From Bacteroides fragilis (GTDB taxonomy: Bacteria; Bacteroidota; Bacteroidia; Bacteroidales; Bacteroidaceae), in the NCBI RefSeq assembly GCF_019583405.1, contig NZ_SZUU01000001.1, positions 434,001 to 498,000 on the forward strand: DNA of 64,000 nucleotides, written 5' to 3'. Both the position numbers and the translations under genes were made by a program. Below are positions 1 to 8,639 of the stretch, one piece after another. The first letter of the stretch is position 1; each line of letters opens with the position of its first letter. The notes beneath the pieces were generated by a model, which had not been told where the DNA came from, ran no database searches, and saw only the letters and a program-made list of their open reading frames with translations.

Positions 1-46
1 ACGCCATAGCACAGTATTTTAAAACTCGTAGCGCTATGTCACGTAA

Positions 47-508
47 CTAAATGATTGTGATATCTTCTCTTTTCTGTTCTTTTTCGCAATAATGGCATTT
101 TATAACGCAATTATCCTTGTCAATCACATGGAATAACGTGGCCATCGGTTCATTGTTCGTAATACATTTCGGGTTGGCACATTTCACTATACCTTTCAAC
201 TCGTCCGGCATACGTACCTCTTTCTTCTCTACCACTTCGTAGTCACGGATAATGTTTAGTTTTACATGAGGTGCTACTACGGAAATACGGTTGATTTCTT
301 CGTCACAGAAGAACTTGTCGGCAATCTTGATGATTCCTTTCTTACCCAGTTTCTTGCTGTCCAGATTGAATCCGATAGTAATATTGGTCGTCATGTGTTC
401 CAACCCAAGCAGTGAAACTACAGTAAAGAGTTTCTCCGAAGGGATATGGTCGATAACAGTGCCGTTTTTCAGTGCGGCCACCTGTAGTTCTTGTTTATTC
501 TCGCTCAT
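47..508 (-). CDS. pyrI: Aspartate carbamoyltransferase regulatory subunit
   Basis: The 153-aa product is the regulatory chain of aspartate transcarbamoylase, which binds nucleotide effectors and holds the catalytic trimers together in the cytoplasm. Length matches the family. The C-terminal zinc-binding cysteines are visible as C110, C115, C138 and C141 (an extra C134 lies between them), almost the E. coli numbering. It lies 4 bp downstream of pyrB, so the two are cotranscribed as pyrB-pyrI. The identification rests on the full-length family pattern and on the neighbour. Confidence 0.97.
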   Translation of the reverse strand: MSENKQELQVAALKNGTVIDHIPSEKLFTVVSLLGLEHMTTNITIGFNLDSKKLGKKGIIKIADKFFCDEEINRISVVAPHVKLNIIRDYEVVEKKEVRMPDELKGIVKCANPKCITNNEPMATLFHVIDKDNCVIKCHYCEKEQKREDITII

Positions 509-512
509 GATT

Positions 513-1439
513 TTATAAAATATCTTGTAAAGTGATTCCTAATACATCGCAAAGTATAGCTTGACGGGCATAGAGACCGTTCTGTGCCTGCTGAAAGTAG
601 TAAGCTTTCGGACTATCGTCCACGTCATAAGCTATTTCGTTAACACGTGGCAATGGATGCAGGATGCGGAGGTTAGGACGAGTGTTTTCGAGCATTTTCG
701 CTTTTAGGATATATACATTCTTCACCCGTTCATATTCCATTAGGTCAGTGAAACGCTCACGTTGTACGCGGGTCATGTAAAGAATATCCGCATCCTTAAT
801 TACCTCTTCGTTGAAGTCTGTGTGCTCCACATATTTTATGTTATGTTCTTTGCAATAAATCTTATATTCTTCCGGCATCTTCAGCTCTTCGGGAGCAATG
901 AAGTGGAAAGTCGGATTAAAATGCCGCATTGCCATCAACAAAGAGTGTACTGTACGTCCGTATTTCAGGTCACCTACCAGATAGATGTTCAGATTCTCCA
1001 GTGTACCTTGTGTTTTATAAATGGAGTAGAGATCGAGCATTGTTTGTGAAGGGTGCTGATTGGCTCCGTCCCCGGCGTTTACGATAGGCACCGGAGCCAC
1101 TTCACTTGCATAGCGTGCTGCTCCTTCCAGAAAATGCCGCATTACAATCACGTCAGCGTAGTTACTAACCATCATAATTGTATCTTTCAGAGTTTCCCCT
1201 TTGGATGAGCTGGTAGCTTTAGGATCCGAGAATCCGATAACCCGTGCGCCCAGGCGATTGGCAGCAGTTTCGAAACTTAGCCGGGTGCGGGTAGAAGGTT
1301 CAAAAAATAGGGTAGCCACTACTTTACCTTCCAATAACCGGCGGTTGGGATTCTTCTCAAATTGTTTCGCCATTTCGAGCATATAGAGGATTTTTTCTTT
1401 CGAATGCTCCGCTATGGTTACTAAACTTCTGTTTTCCAT
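513..1439 (-). CDS. pyrB: Aspartate carbamoyltransferase catalytic subunit
   Basis: This 308-aa enzyme condenses carbamoyl phosphate and aspartate to N-carbamoylaspartate, the first committed step of pyrimidine synthesis. The carbamoyl-phosphate motif S49-T-R-T-R53 and the later HPLPRVNE motif are intact, as is the HPSQ segment. It is the first gene of a pyrB-pyrI operon. The ATG at 1439 sits directly before the conserved N-terminal segment. A candidate promoter lies about 40-70 bp upstream. Confidence 0.98.
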   Translation of the reverse strand: MENRSLVTIAEHSKEKILYMLEMAKQFEKNPNRRLLEGKVVATLFFEPSTRTRLSFETAANRLGARVIGFSDPKATSSSKGETLKDTIMMVSNYADVIVMRHFLEGAARYASEVAPVPIVNAGDGANQHPSQTMLDLYSIYKTQGTLENLNIYLVGDLKYGRTVHSLLMAMRHFNPTFHFIAPEELKMPEEYKIYCKEHNIKYVEHTDFNEEVIKDADILYMTRVQRERFTDLMEYERVKNVYILKAKMLENTRPNLRILHPLPRVNEIAYDVDDSPKAYYFQQAQNGLYARQAILCDVLGITLQDIL

Positions 1440-1479
1440 ATCGTTATATGTTTATTGATATATCCTTTATTTCGGTTTG

Positions 1480-1512
1480 TAAAGATACGAAGAAAAATAC
1501 AGGTTCTGCAAG
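1480..1512 (-). promoter_or_regulatory. Candidate pyrBI promoter
   Basis: On the reverse strand a -7-like box TATCTTTA (1480-1487) lies 21 nt from a CTTG (1509-1512), close to the Bacteroides consensus TTTG-N19-21-TAnnTTTG. Both boxes have one mismatch. It would give a leader of about 30 nt before pyrB. Confidence 0.5.
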
Positions 1513-1573
1513 ATTTTCATCGTCTTTTTATGAGTAATTCCACTACTATGATTATTTATATTTTGCATAATTA

Positions 1574-1605
1574 TTTGGAAAATATGCGCAATAGTATTAC
1601 CTTTG
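1574..1605 (+). promoter_or_regulatory. Bacteroides-type promoter for the lysO genes
   Basis: TTTG (1574-1577) and TACCTTTG (1598-1605) are separated by 20 nt, a perfect match to the Bacteroides sigma-ABfr consensus. Initiation near 1612 would leave a leader of about 260 nt before the first exporter gene. The leader contains a short ORF (1617-1733) and two hairpins. Confidence 0.75.
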
Positions 1606-1616
1606 CACTGTAATTA

Positions 1617-1733
1617 ATGAATAATATGAACCGATTGTTTACTACATATAGCATACATAATGCCGTGCAAGAAAATAAGATTCTGTACGGACACTGCATT
1701 GTGCATGTACATTGGTTTAGCGGATTTATCTGA
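1617..1733 (+). other. Possible 38-aa leader ORF in the lysO 5' region
   Basis: An ATG at 1617, a few nt after the predicted transcription start, opens a 38-codon frame ending at 1731-1733. Downstream are small hairpins: a CCCTTA/TAAGG-type stem around 1774-1800 and GGCAGCT/AGTTGCC around 1810-1833. The peptide is not lysine-rich, so a classical attenuator is not evident. I see no lysine-riboswitch consensus. Its coding status is unproven. Confidence 0.25.
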
Positions 1734-1870
1734 ATTACTCCCTGTTTTGTAGTTTGATTTATCTCTTTTCGTTCCCTTATTAATATAAGGTGAAAGGGAG
1801 GATATGTCCGGCAGCTTATACATAAAAGTTGCCAGGAAGTGCATTGTGTAACTTTTTAAAATATACGAGT

Positions 1871-2149
1871 ATGTTTTCCATTATATCTATCATGTTTTTA
1901 GGTATTGGCATCGGTTATTTGCTGCGTAACCTGAAATTTCTGGAGAAAGTAGAAAAGAGTACTTCGCTTACGATATTCCTGCTACTTTTCGTGCTGGGCC
2001 TTTCGATAGGCTCCAATAGTTTAATCGTAAACAATCTGGGTAAATTCGGATGGCAAGCCATTGTGTTGGCTACTTCAAGTATCTTGGGCAGCATGTTGGC
2101 TTCTTTTCTCGTATTACGCCTGTTTTTCAAGAAAGGAGGAAAATCATGA
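1871..2149 (+). CDS. LysO-type exporter, N-terminal half
   Basis: This 92-aa membrane protein corresponds to the N-terminal part of the L-lysine exporter LysO (YbjE, DUF340). It has about three hydrophobic segments and a GLSIGSN-type loop that recurs in the partner. The ATG at 1871 is chosen because it begins the first membrane segment; an in-frame upstream start only adds a non-hydrophobic tail. The stop overlaps the start of the next gene in ATGA, so translation is coupled. Together the two chains (92 + 206 aa) equal the length of single-chain E. coli LysO. Transport of lysine is inferred from the family. Confidence 0.8.
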   Translation: MFSIISIMFLGIGIGYLLRNLKFLEKVEKSTSLTIFLLLFVLGLSIGSNSLIVNNLGKFGWQAIVLATSSILGSMLASFLVLRLFFKKGGKS

Positions 2150-2766
2150 AAGGCAGTCTGATTGTTGTCGCATTTTTCTGTATAGGTTGTCTGGTCGGAA
2201 TTTTCAATGATTTCCAGTTTGACATGCACAATCTTTCTATGTACATACTTTATGCATTGATGTTGCAGGTTGGCATCAGTATCGGAAGCAATAAGAATCT
2301 GAAATTTCTGATCAAAAGCCTACGCCCCAATATGCTTTTAGTGCCGATAGCTACCATTGTCGGAACCCTTCTTTTTTCAGCTTTTGCCAGTTTATTACTG
2401 AGTCAGTGGAGTGTATTCGATTGTATGGCAGTGGGAAGCGGATTTGCATATTATTCCCTTTCATCCATCTTGATTACTCAGTTCAAGGAGGCTTCCGTAG
2501 GATTACAGTTGGCAACGGAACTTGGTACAATTGCTTTGCTGGCCAATATTTTCCGCGAAATGATGGCATTGCTGGGCGCACCACTGATCAGGAAATATTT
2601 TGGGAAACTGGCCCCTATTTCTGCTGCCGGTGTAAATTCAATGGATGTATTGTTGCCGTCCATTACTCACTATTCGGGGAAGGACATGATACCTGTTGCC
2701 ATCTTTCACGGAATCCTCATTGATATGAGTGTACCTTTCTTTGTTTCATTGTTCTGCAGTTTATAG
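2146..2766 (+). CDS. LysO-type exporter, C-terminal half
   Basis: This 206-aa protein has about six hydrophobic segments and matches the C-terminal domain of the LysO lysine exporter family, with a VGISIGSN segment echoing the loop in the partner. The start at 2146 is preceded by a strong AAGGAGGAAA ribosome site inside the end of the first gene. A longer frame from 2050 would overlap that gene by 100 bp and is rejected. It ends one base before the convergent fimbrial gene's stop, with no room for a terminator. It probably forms the exporter with the upstream chain. Confidence 0.85.
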   Translation: MKGSLIVVAFFCIGCLVGIFNDFQFDMHNLSMYILYALMLQVGISIGSNKNLKFLIKSLRPNMLLVPIATIVGTLLFSAFASLLLSQWSVFDCMAVGSGFAYYSLSSILITQFKEASVGLQLATELGTIALLANIFREMMALLGAPLIRKYFGKLAPISAAGVNSMDVLLPSITHYSGKDMIPVAIFHGILIDMSVPFFVSLFCSL

Positions 2767-3696
2767 TCATATTTCTTCATTAACTATCTCCCAGCCATTA
2801 ATCTTGATAATGACCGGGATGTAGTTATCGAAGGATATTTCAATGGTGAAATCATGGTTATGCTCAAAATCAATATTGGGATTTCCGCCTATAAGTTTAC
2901 CAATAAGATTCTCATCATAGCGGATTGTACCTGTTTTGTCGGCAATTCGCAGCCGGGGTTCTCTATCTTTTTCCAGCCTCATTACATTGAAGTCGGCAAT
3001 CAGCGGATCTGATTGTCCCGATGATGCTTCATAAATGGGAATATAGGTTATCCGGTCATCATCGGAGAATTGTGAATCATATCCATACTTACCGTTATTA
3101 TCCTCTATATAAATGTTGTCACTTCTGTCTTGATTCAAATTATGGGCAATGACCCGGATATGATTCGTCATTTGTTTCAAGTTTATCAATACGATTGTTT
3201 TTTCTTTACTGTTAAGCTCCACTATATCGTGCATACCGTGATAGAGCAGTTTGGGCTGATTGGTTACCCGGTTGTCCTCCTGACGTTTTACAGATAGAAA
3301 GAAATCATCGATATAAGTTTTCCCCGGCACACATTCAGAAGTTTGATAAGTGCTTTTATCATAGCCATCCCATACTACAAATTGGTAACTGCCCTGTTTG
3401 TAAGGCAGCTCCATGACATAATTGTCATTGATTGAAGTCATAGAATCGTTTACCTGAGAGATAAAAAGTCCTTTTTCATCGAATATGAAAACAGCCAATC
3501 GATCGACACCTTGCGCAGTGCTCTGCCTTGAGTCTGCATTTGTGTCATAGCTGAATTTGAGGGCCAGCCCTCCATCATCTTGGGGACATCCGGACATATC
3601 TTCCCGGATGCAATTCGTGAGTACGAAAGGCAATATAATGAATATGAATACTCTGAATCCGGCTTCTATCTTGCAAGTAAACATTCTGTGGGGCAT
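2767..3696 (-). CDS. FimB/Mfa2-type fimbrial anchor lipoprotein
   Basis: This 309-aa protein has a hydrophobic N-terminus ending in a lipobox-like VLTNC (Cys29), so it is an outer-membrane lipoprotein. The body has the beta-rich FimB/Mfa2 pattern (VDRLAVFIFDEKGLF region near residue 65, WDGYD near 109). Family members anchor and regulate the length of Mfa1-type fimbriae. It lies 11 bp downstream of the mfa1-like gene. An alternative ATG four codons in (3684) is possible. Role is by family and context. Confidence 0.85.
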   Translation of the reverse strand: MPHRMFTCKIEAGFRVFIFIILPFVLTNCIREDMSGCPQDDGGLALKFSYDTNADSRQSTAQGVDRLAVFIFDEKGLFISQVNDSMTSINDNYVMELPYKQGSYQFVVWDGYDKSTYQTSECVPGKTYIDDFFLSVKRQEDNRVTNQPKLLYHGMHDIVELNSKEKTIVLINLKQMTNHIRVIAHNLNQDRSDNIYIEDNNGKYGYDSQFSDDDRITYIPIYEASSGQSDPLIADFNVMRLEKDREPRLRIADKTGTIRYDENLIGKLIGGNPNIDFEHNHDFTIEISFDNYIPVIIKINGWEIVNEEI

Positions 3697-3707
3697 TAAT
3701 TAGCTGG

Positions 3708-5087
3708 TTATAAATCGTGATCTTCTTCAATCACCTCCCAAGGGATAATCTGGATGTCGACCCCAATCCATGAATTAGGCTTGATTGGTTCTCCTCTGTC
3801 AAAGTTGTCCGAAGGATTTCCCGGTGCTTGTATAGAATTGATGTTGATCTTGAAATATTGGTTTCTGTAGATATTATAAGGAGCCTGTGGTGTGACTGCG
3901 TCACCGTTAACAAAAATATGATAGTAACACAATCCGTTGCTATACGTATTCTCCGATAATAGGTAGTTCCCATTGATAGATGGCATTTGCGGAGTATTTG
4001 CGGCACATAGCTCCGCAAACTTTTCTGCCGTAGGTCCATCTATAAAGTAATTGGCAACACCATCTGCAGTCCGCACGACAAAGAATGTTTTATCCGCCGG
4101 TTTCGGATTGACGATGATTTCAAAATCAGCCGCAACTACGGGGGGATTTATTTTGGCAGATATGATGTTATTGGGTGTAAATACCCCACTGACACTGATA
4201 AAAGTTGCTGCATCCACATTGGATGTACCCGAAATATACTGGAATGCATTTTCCGTAGCATAGGAAAAAGAGGTAGGCACATCAGCCGAAGCATAAACGT
4301 TGATGGCATCTGTTCCCCTCGTAAAATCTTCTGCGGTATAATTAGCCCAGTTATAGTCTTTGATGAGAGCGTCCCTGTTATCCTGAATAAAGTAGAATTT
4401 TTTATTCAGGTTTCTCCAGCCGAACTTCAGATCTGTCATCGTTCCGCCTCCGTTCACCACAAAGCTCTGTGATTGGAACACCGCCGCTTTTGCAGTGACG
4501 CGATTCACAGAAATGGTTATGTGATTGTTTTCGGCTTCACTTTTCTTCTCATATAAATCAGCAGCGGGCGTAAGGGTCGGATAAGCACTATTGAACATGA
4601 CAAATCCATTTGTTTGATCCGCCAATTTTGTTATTTCTTGTGTGAAATCTTTATAGCTGAATGCACCCAATCCGTTAGAAGTAATATAGTTCACTATTTC
4701 TGCATTAAGGTTTACTCCCGCAAAAATATATTTATCCGTCTTTTTGGTGCTGACCGGTTGGCTGGTTACCCAGGTAGAACTCCCGGCTGGTTTCTGTGTG
4801 AGCGTACCTCCTGCGACCGTAAATTCAGCTACAGTAGGTGTATTGGGAGATTCTGCGTCATAAATAAACACATGTAGGGATTTCACTGTGCTTTCCGCTG
4901 CAATTCCCGGATCTGTAGATACTGCACGTGTCTTCGATGCGTGGGGAATGCTGATGGAAAAAGAGGCATATGCATCCGGGGCAATTACGTCCGGATTGCT
5001 GGGCTGGTCAACCCAATCATTGTCATTGCTGCATGCAGTCATAGTCAATGCAACCAGTGTAGTCATAAAGATTTTACTTGTTTTCAT
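3708..5087 (-). CDS. Mfa1-family major fimbrial subunit
   Basis: This 459-aa lipoprotein (lipobox LTMTAC, Cys19) has the fimbrillin layout: an N-terminal propeptide of about 50 residues ending near a KTR/AVS site at residues 52-57, then two beta-rich domains, and a C-terminal WEVIEEDHDL strand. In Mfa1 and FimA fimbriae a trypsin-like protease removes the propeptide and the C-terminal strand of one subunit complements the next; that mechanism is inferred here. It is first in a two-gene operon with the anchor gene and is divergent from a regulator gene. Confidence 0.87.
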   Translation of the reverse strand: MKTSKIFMTTLVALTMTACSNDNDWVDQPSNPDVIAPDAYASFSISIPHASKTRAVSTDPGIAAESTVKSLHVFIYDAESPNTPTVAEFTVAGGTLTQKPAGSSTWVTSQPVSTKKTDKYIFAGVNLNAEIVNYITSNGLGAFSYKDFTQEITKLADQTNGFVMFNSAYPTLTPAADLYEKKSEAENNHITISVNRVTAKAAVFQSQSFVVNGGGTMTDLKFGWRNLNKKFYFIQDNRDALIKDYNWANYTAEDFTRGTDAINVYASADVPTSFSYATENAFQYISGTSNVDAATFISVSGVFTPNNIISAKINPPVVAADFEIIVNPKPADKTFFVVRTADGVANYFIDGPTAEKFAELCAANTPQMPSINGNYLLSENTYSNGLCYYHIFVNGDAVTPQAPYNIYRNQYFKININSIQAPGNPSDNFDRGEPIKPNSWIGVDIQIIPWEVIEEDHDL

Positions 5088-5131
5088 TATCTTTTTATTT
5101 AGGTGGATATACTACGTTTTTTTTCAGATAA

Positions 5132-5139
5132 CAAATATA
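5132..5139 (-). promoter_or_regulatory. -7 box upstream of the mfa1-like gene
   Basis: Reverse-strand TATATTTG matches the Bacteroides -7 consensus and lies 45 bp upstream of the fimbrillin start. No TTTG is seen at the expected -33 distance, which may mean an activator is needed. Confidence 0.45.
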
Positions 5140-5262
5140 CCTTCCAGACAGCAACGATTTGTGACTTTAAAAATGTATTTATAAACAAAAAGTGTCTATT
5201 GAAGCAACCCCTGAAAAAGAAAGCTCTGATAATGCAACGCACCGTCATCAAAGAAATTGTTC

Positions 5263-5279
5263 GTTTCGATAGGCGAAAC
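5263..5279. promoter_or_regulatory. Small inverted repeat upstream of the regulator gene
   Basis: GTTTCG and CGAAAC are separated by 5 nt in the region between the fimbrillin gene and the divergent regulator gene. It could be an operator for that regulator. Arms are only 6 bp. Confidence 0.25.
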
Positions 5280-5322
5280 AAAAGTTACAGACTACTTGTT
5301 TACAGATAAAAATATAAAAACA

Positions 5323-6285
5323 ATGATTATGCGTAATATAAATACAGATTTAATAGATGCAATGAAAATATACTTACCCAAGGGGAACAATCTTGCAAAT
5401 GCGCTGATGGATATTCTTTACCTTGGCAAAGAAGCTACTTACAGGCGGTTGCGGGGTGAAGTACCGTTCACTTTTGCCGAAGTTGCCACCATATCTCAAC
5501 ACATGGGCATCTCTCTTGATAAAATAGTAGGGGCCGATTTGAATGACAACGCTATCGTTAATCTGAATATGTTGCAATGCCAACGCCCTGCGGAGACCTA
5601 TTATTCTATTATCGATTCGTATATAAAGTTGTTCGGTCAATTGATTGAACGGGAAAGTTCGGAAAGAAGCACCTCCTCAAATACCGTTCCGCAAACCCTG
5701 TATTTAAAGTATGAAGCCTTATCCAAATTCCAGCTTTTCAAATGGATTTACCAGCATGAAAGTACATATGCAGGCAGACATTATGAAGATTTGGAGATTC
5801 CGGAAAAATTGATTGACAAGCAAAAAGAATTTGTAAATCTGTCTCAGCTATTCCAGTCAACCAATTATGTATGGGATAAAGAGATATTTATCAGATTGGT
5901 CAATGAGGTCAAGTTTTTCTTAAATATCAATCTGATATCAGAAGACAGTGTAAAAAGAATAAAGAAGGAATTATTGATATTGCTGAATGAATTGGAGAAA
6001 ATTTCAGCTCAGGGAAAATATTCATCCGGAAAAGATGTGAAAATATATATATCCGATATCAATTTTGAGTCTACATATAGTTATGTAGAAACAGATATTT
6101 ACCATCAATGCCTGATAGGGGTCTTTTCCATTAATTCCATAACTTCGAAAGATGATTTTCTATTTCAGCATTTGAAGCTATGGATACAGTCATTAAAGAA
6201 GTATTCAACTTTGATTTCGCAGAGTGGCGAGGTTCAGCGAATCCATTTCTTTAACCGGCAACAAGAACTGGTGAAAAGTTTATAA
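5323..6285 (+). CDS. Helix-turn-helix regulator-like protein beside fimbrial genes
   Basis: This 320-aa protein has an N-terminal segment (about residues 10-65: NALMDILYLGKEATYRRLRG, then an FTFAEVATISQHMGIS helix pair) resembling a helix-turn-helix DNA-binding domain. The rest is a helical body that I do not recognise and that carries no enzyme motif. ATG 5323 is chosen; the longer frame opens with TTG and has an unlikely leader. It is divergent from the mfa1-like gene and precedes the Mfa-like lipoprotein, so control of the fimbrial cluster is the natural inference. Confidence 0.7.
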   Translation: MIMRNINTDLIDAMKIYLPKGNNLANALMDILYLGKEATYRRLRGEVPFTFAEVATISQHMGISLDKIVGADLNDNAIVNLNMLQCQRPAETYYSIIDSYIKLFGQLIERESSERSTSSNTVPQTLYLKYEALSKFQLFKWIYQHESTYAGRHYEDLEIPEKLIDKQKEFVNLSQLFQSTNYVWDKEIFIRLVNEVKFFLNINLISEDSVKRIKKELLILLNELEKISAQGKYSSGKDVKIYISDINFESTYSYVETDIYHQCLIGVFSINSITSKDDFLFQHLKLWIQSLKKYSTLISQSGEVQRIHFFNRQQELVKSL

Positions 6286-6464
6286 TGAAGTTTCGAAAAT
6301 GGATACACGTCTTTACACACATTTCCGATTGTTGCATAATTGGACAATAAATTCATGTGAGATGTGATAATAGAAAAATCTTTGTTTACACCATTCATTA
6401 AACGCCACGGATTCCTTCCTGAAAAAGTCCATCTTTGTATCTGAGAAAATAAACCTAAACCCTA

Positions 6465-8636
6465 ATGAAAAAATTAATGGTAATTCTGATAACCGGCCTT
6501 TTATATATGTCGTGTACCGACAGTATGGAAGTGTCCGGAGATGCAGATAGAAATAATACAGAGGATGTATCGGTAAGGTTAGTGATAACCATACCGGCCT
6601 CCACTACATATGCCCGGACGCGAGGAACATTTGCGACGACCGATCATGAGTCTAAAATCAGTGAGATTCAAGTGTTAGTGTTTGAAGAAGGTAAATATAA
6701 GTACCGTGTACCAGGCATATCCATCAACAACACTTCATCCGCTGCTTCTTTTAAAGCTTTATTAAAATCAAGCAGTTTGCCTTTAAAATTACTCATATTG
6801 GCCAATGCTACCGATGCGGTAATAGCCAATGAGCCTTTGGTGGATGATAGCGAAGATTTGGTGAAAAAGAACATCAATCTCCGGTTCAACAATATCACTT
6901 CCGATTTTCCAATGTATGGGGAGTATGAATTGCCCGGCGGATTAAAAGCAACGGTTATAAATAATATTACCGGGATAAAGATGTTACGTTCCATTGCACG
7001 GGTAGATGTGAAAGCTACGGAAGTGGCAAACTTTAAGTTGTCAGGGGTAAAAGCATATCGTGCCAATGACCACTTGCAGATAATACCCGATGAAACCGGA
7101 GTCGTCAGGGTTACGCTTCCGAGCGTACCTGTCGGAACTACCGGAAATGTAAACAGTGTCCTGTATCCTGTACCTGCTGAGAACCTGAATGAATTTTCAG
7201 CCCAACTTTACTTGCCTGAAGCCGATTCACCAACCCCGGACAACCGGGTAAGCCAGGCAACCTGTATTGTTGTGGAGGGTTATTATGAAGGGAGTGATCA
7301 ACCGGGTTACTACCGTATGGATTTTGATCCCGATAATGTTGAAAATGCTTTCGGGCAAGTACTTCGTAATCATAAGTACATATTCAATATAAAGAAGGTT
7401 TCAGGTCCGGGGTGGGGTAGTCCGGACGAAGCGGCGAATAATCGTTCCGCCCATATCGTAGCCGAAGTACAGGCATGGGATGATTATACCATTGACATGA
7501 GTTTCGATGGAGAACATCATTTTGGGGTGTCTTCGCGAGAGATCATCCTCAAGAACAAAGCCGGTTCGGCAGGAATCATTAGTGTGAATACCGATCTTCC
7601 GGATTATACTTTACAATGGGCCGATGCCTCAGGAACTCCCCAAGGAACCGCCGACCAGTCATTGGCAAATGAATTCTTTAAAGTAGAAAAAACACAGAAT
7701 GGGAGTCAACTGGTGATTACAGCTCTGCAGAACAATTCGGCAAGCAATATCCGTCGTACTCAAAACTTTGTGATTACAGCCCATCGCTGGCGTATTTTAG
7801 TGAATATACAGCAGAGATATGATGTAGCTGCCTACAAAACAATTGATCTTTTAACATTCAATGCCGGTTTGGGATATCTGGGAACGAATATCATTGGCTC
7901 TGGCAATGCAGAGGCGCGCGCAACCGGTCTTCGCGGAATACTCAATAATCAAAATAATTTCGGTCCGGCCGGAACAGTTGAATGCGGAGGATATAATCTG
8001 ATTGGCGTGAGTGCGAGCAATAATAATCTGACAGATGCTCTTTTCGCGGCTTTTGATGTCGTTTATGTCCATTATATGAGCAATTCTTTATTCGGGATCT
8101 CGGATGCCCAGAAAGCGTACAATTGGGTGAAAGCTAAAAGGAACCGTGTCTTGATTGTTTCTTATGATGCCAGTGATGTCAGCCAGAATTTATTAAAAGA
8201 GATATTGGGTGGAAATAGTGGCATTTCTTTTTTAACGAGTAATACCGGTTCCTATCCTTTGGCAACTCTTGAGGATGGTAATAGCTACTTTACTACTAAC
8301 GGGCCTTTTACCATTGCTCCATATACTCCTGTCAATACTGACTTCTCTTTACGCAATTATGATGCTTATCATGGCGAGATACAACTCAATACAGATGCAT
8401 CCAAAGGTATTACTCCTATATTGATGGGGCCTGCAGGAGGTATTGTTTTGGGCGTTGACTATTCAAGGAGAATCGTTTATTGGGGAGATACGGATATTGG
8501 TAGTTCGGCATCCAGTTCAACGTCTACTACCGATAACCGTATAAACAATAATTCCGGGACCATTAATAATAATGCTTCCAAACTGATAGCCAATGTTTTC
8601 GCCTGGATAGCGGAGACTGTACTGTATGGAGAGTGA
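6465..8636 (+). CDS. Large Mfa-like surface lipoprotein with a ThuA/BACON-like C-terminus
   Basis: This 723-aa lipoprotein (lipobox YMSC, Cys17) starts like a minor fimbrillin: an ARTRGT-type site near residue 50, then the ISEIQVLVFEEGKYKY strand pattern and a VDVKA segment (residues 20-340). Residues about 350-450 look like a BACON/Ig-type module. Residues about 455-723 are different: an alternating beta/alpha region with VVYVHYMSNS, RVLIVSYDASD, a Gly-rich GPAGGIVLGVD and a closing FAWIAE helix, reminiscent of ThuA or class-I amidotransferase-like folds. I infer a tip adhesin or minor subunit of the adjacent fimbriae. It ends 3 bp from the convergent peroxidase gene. Confidence 0.7.
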   Translation: MKKLMVILITGLLYMSCTDSMEVSGDADRNNTEDVSVRLVITIPASTTYARTRGTFATTDHESKISEIQVLVFEEGKYKYRVPGISINNTSSAASFKALLKSSSLPLKLLILANATDAVIANEPLVDDSEDLVKKNINLRFNNITSDFPMYGEYELPGGLKATVINNITGIKMLRSIARVDVKATEVANFKLSGVKAYRANDHLQIIPDETGVVRVTLPSVPVGTTGNVNSVLYPVPAENLNEFSAQLYLPEADSPTPDNRVSQATCIVVEGYYEGSDQPGYYRMDFDPDNVENAFGQVLRNHKYIFNIKKVSGPGWGSPDEAANNRSAHIVAEVQAWDDYTIDMSFDGEHHFGVSSREIILKNKAGSAGIISVNTDLPDYTLQWADASGTPQGTADQSLANEFFKVEKTQNGSQLVITALQNNSASNIRRTQNFVITAHRWRILVNIQQRYDVAAYKTIDLLTFNAGLGYLGTNIIGSGNAEARATGLRGILNNQNNFGPAGTVECGGYNLIGVSASNNNLTDALFAAFDVVYVHYMSNSLFGISDAQKAYNWVKAKRNRVLIVSYDASDVSQNLLKEILGGNSGISFLTSNTGSYPLATLEDGNSYFTTNGPFTIAPYTPVNTDFSLRNYDAYHGEIQLNTDASKGITPILMGPAGGIVLGVDYSRRIVYWGDTDIGSSASSSTSTTDNRINNNSGTINNNASKLIANVFAWIAETVLYGE

Positions 8637-8639
8637 TTA

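Noticed and set aside
1610..1870. Lysine riboswitch in front of the LysO-type genes
   Set aside because: The leader shows only small hairpins and none of the conserved lysine-riboswitch core segments.
5088..5322. Invertible promoter in front of the fimbrial genes
   Set aside because: Bacteroides surface genes often have one, but no pair of long inverted repeats brackets a promoter here and no recombinase gene is near.
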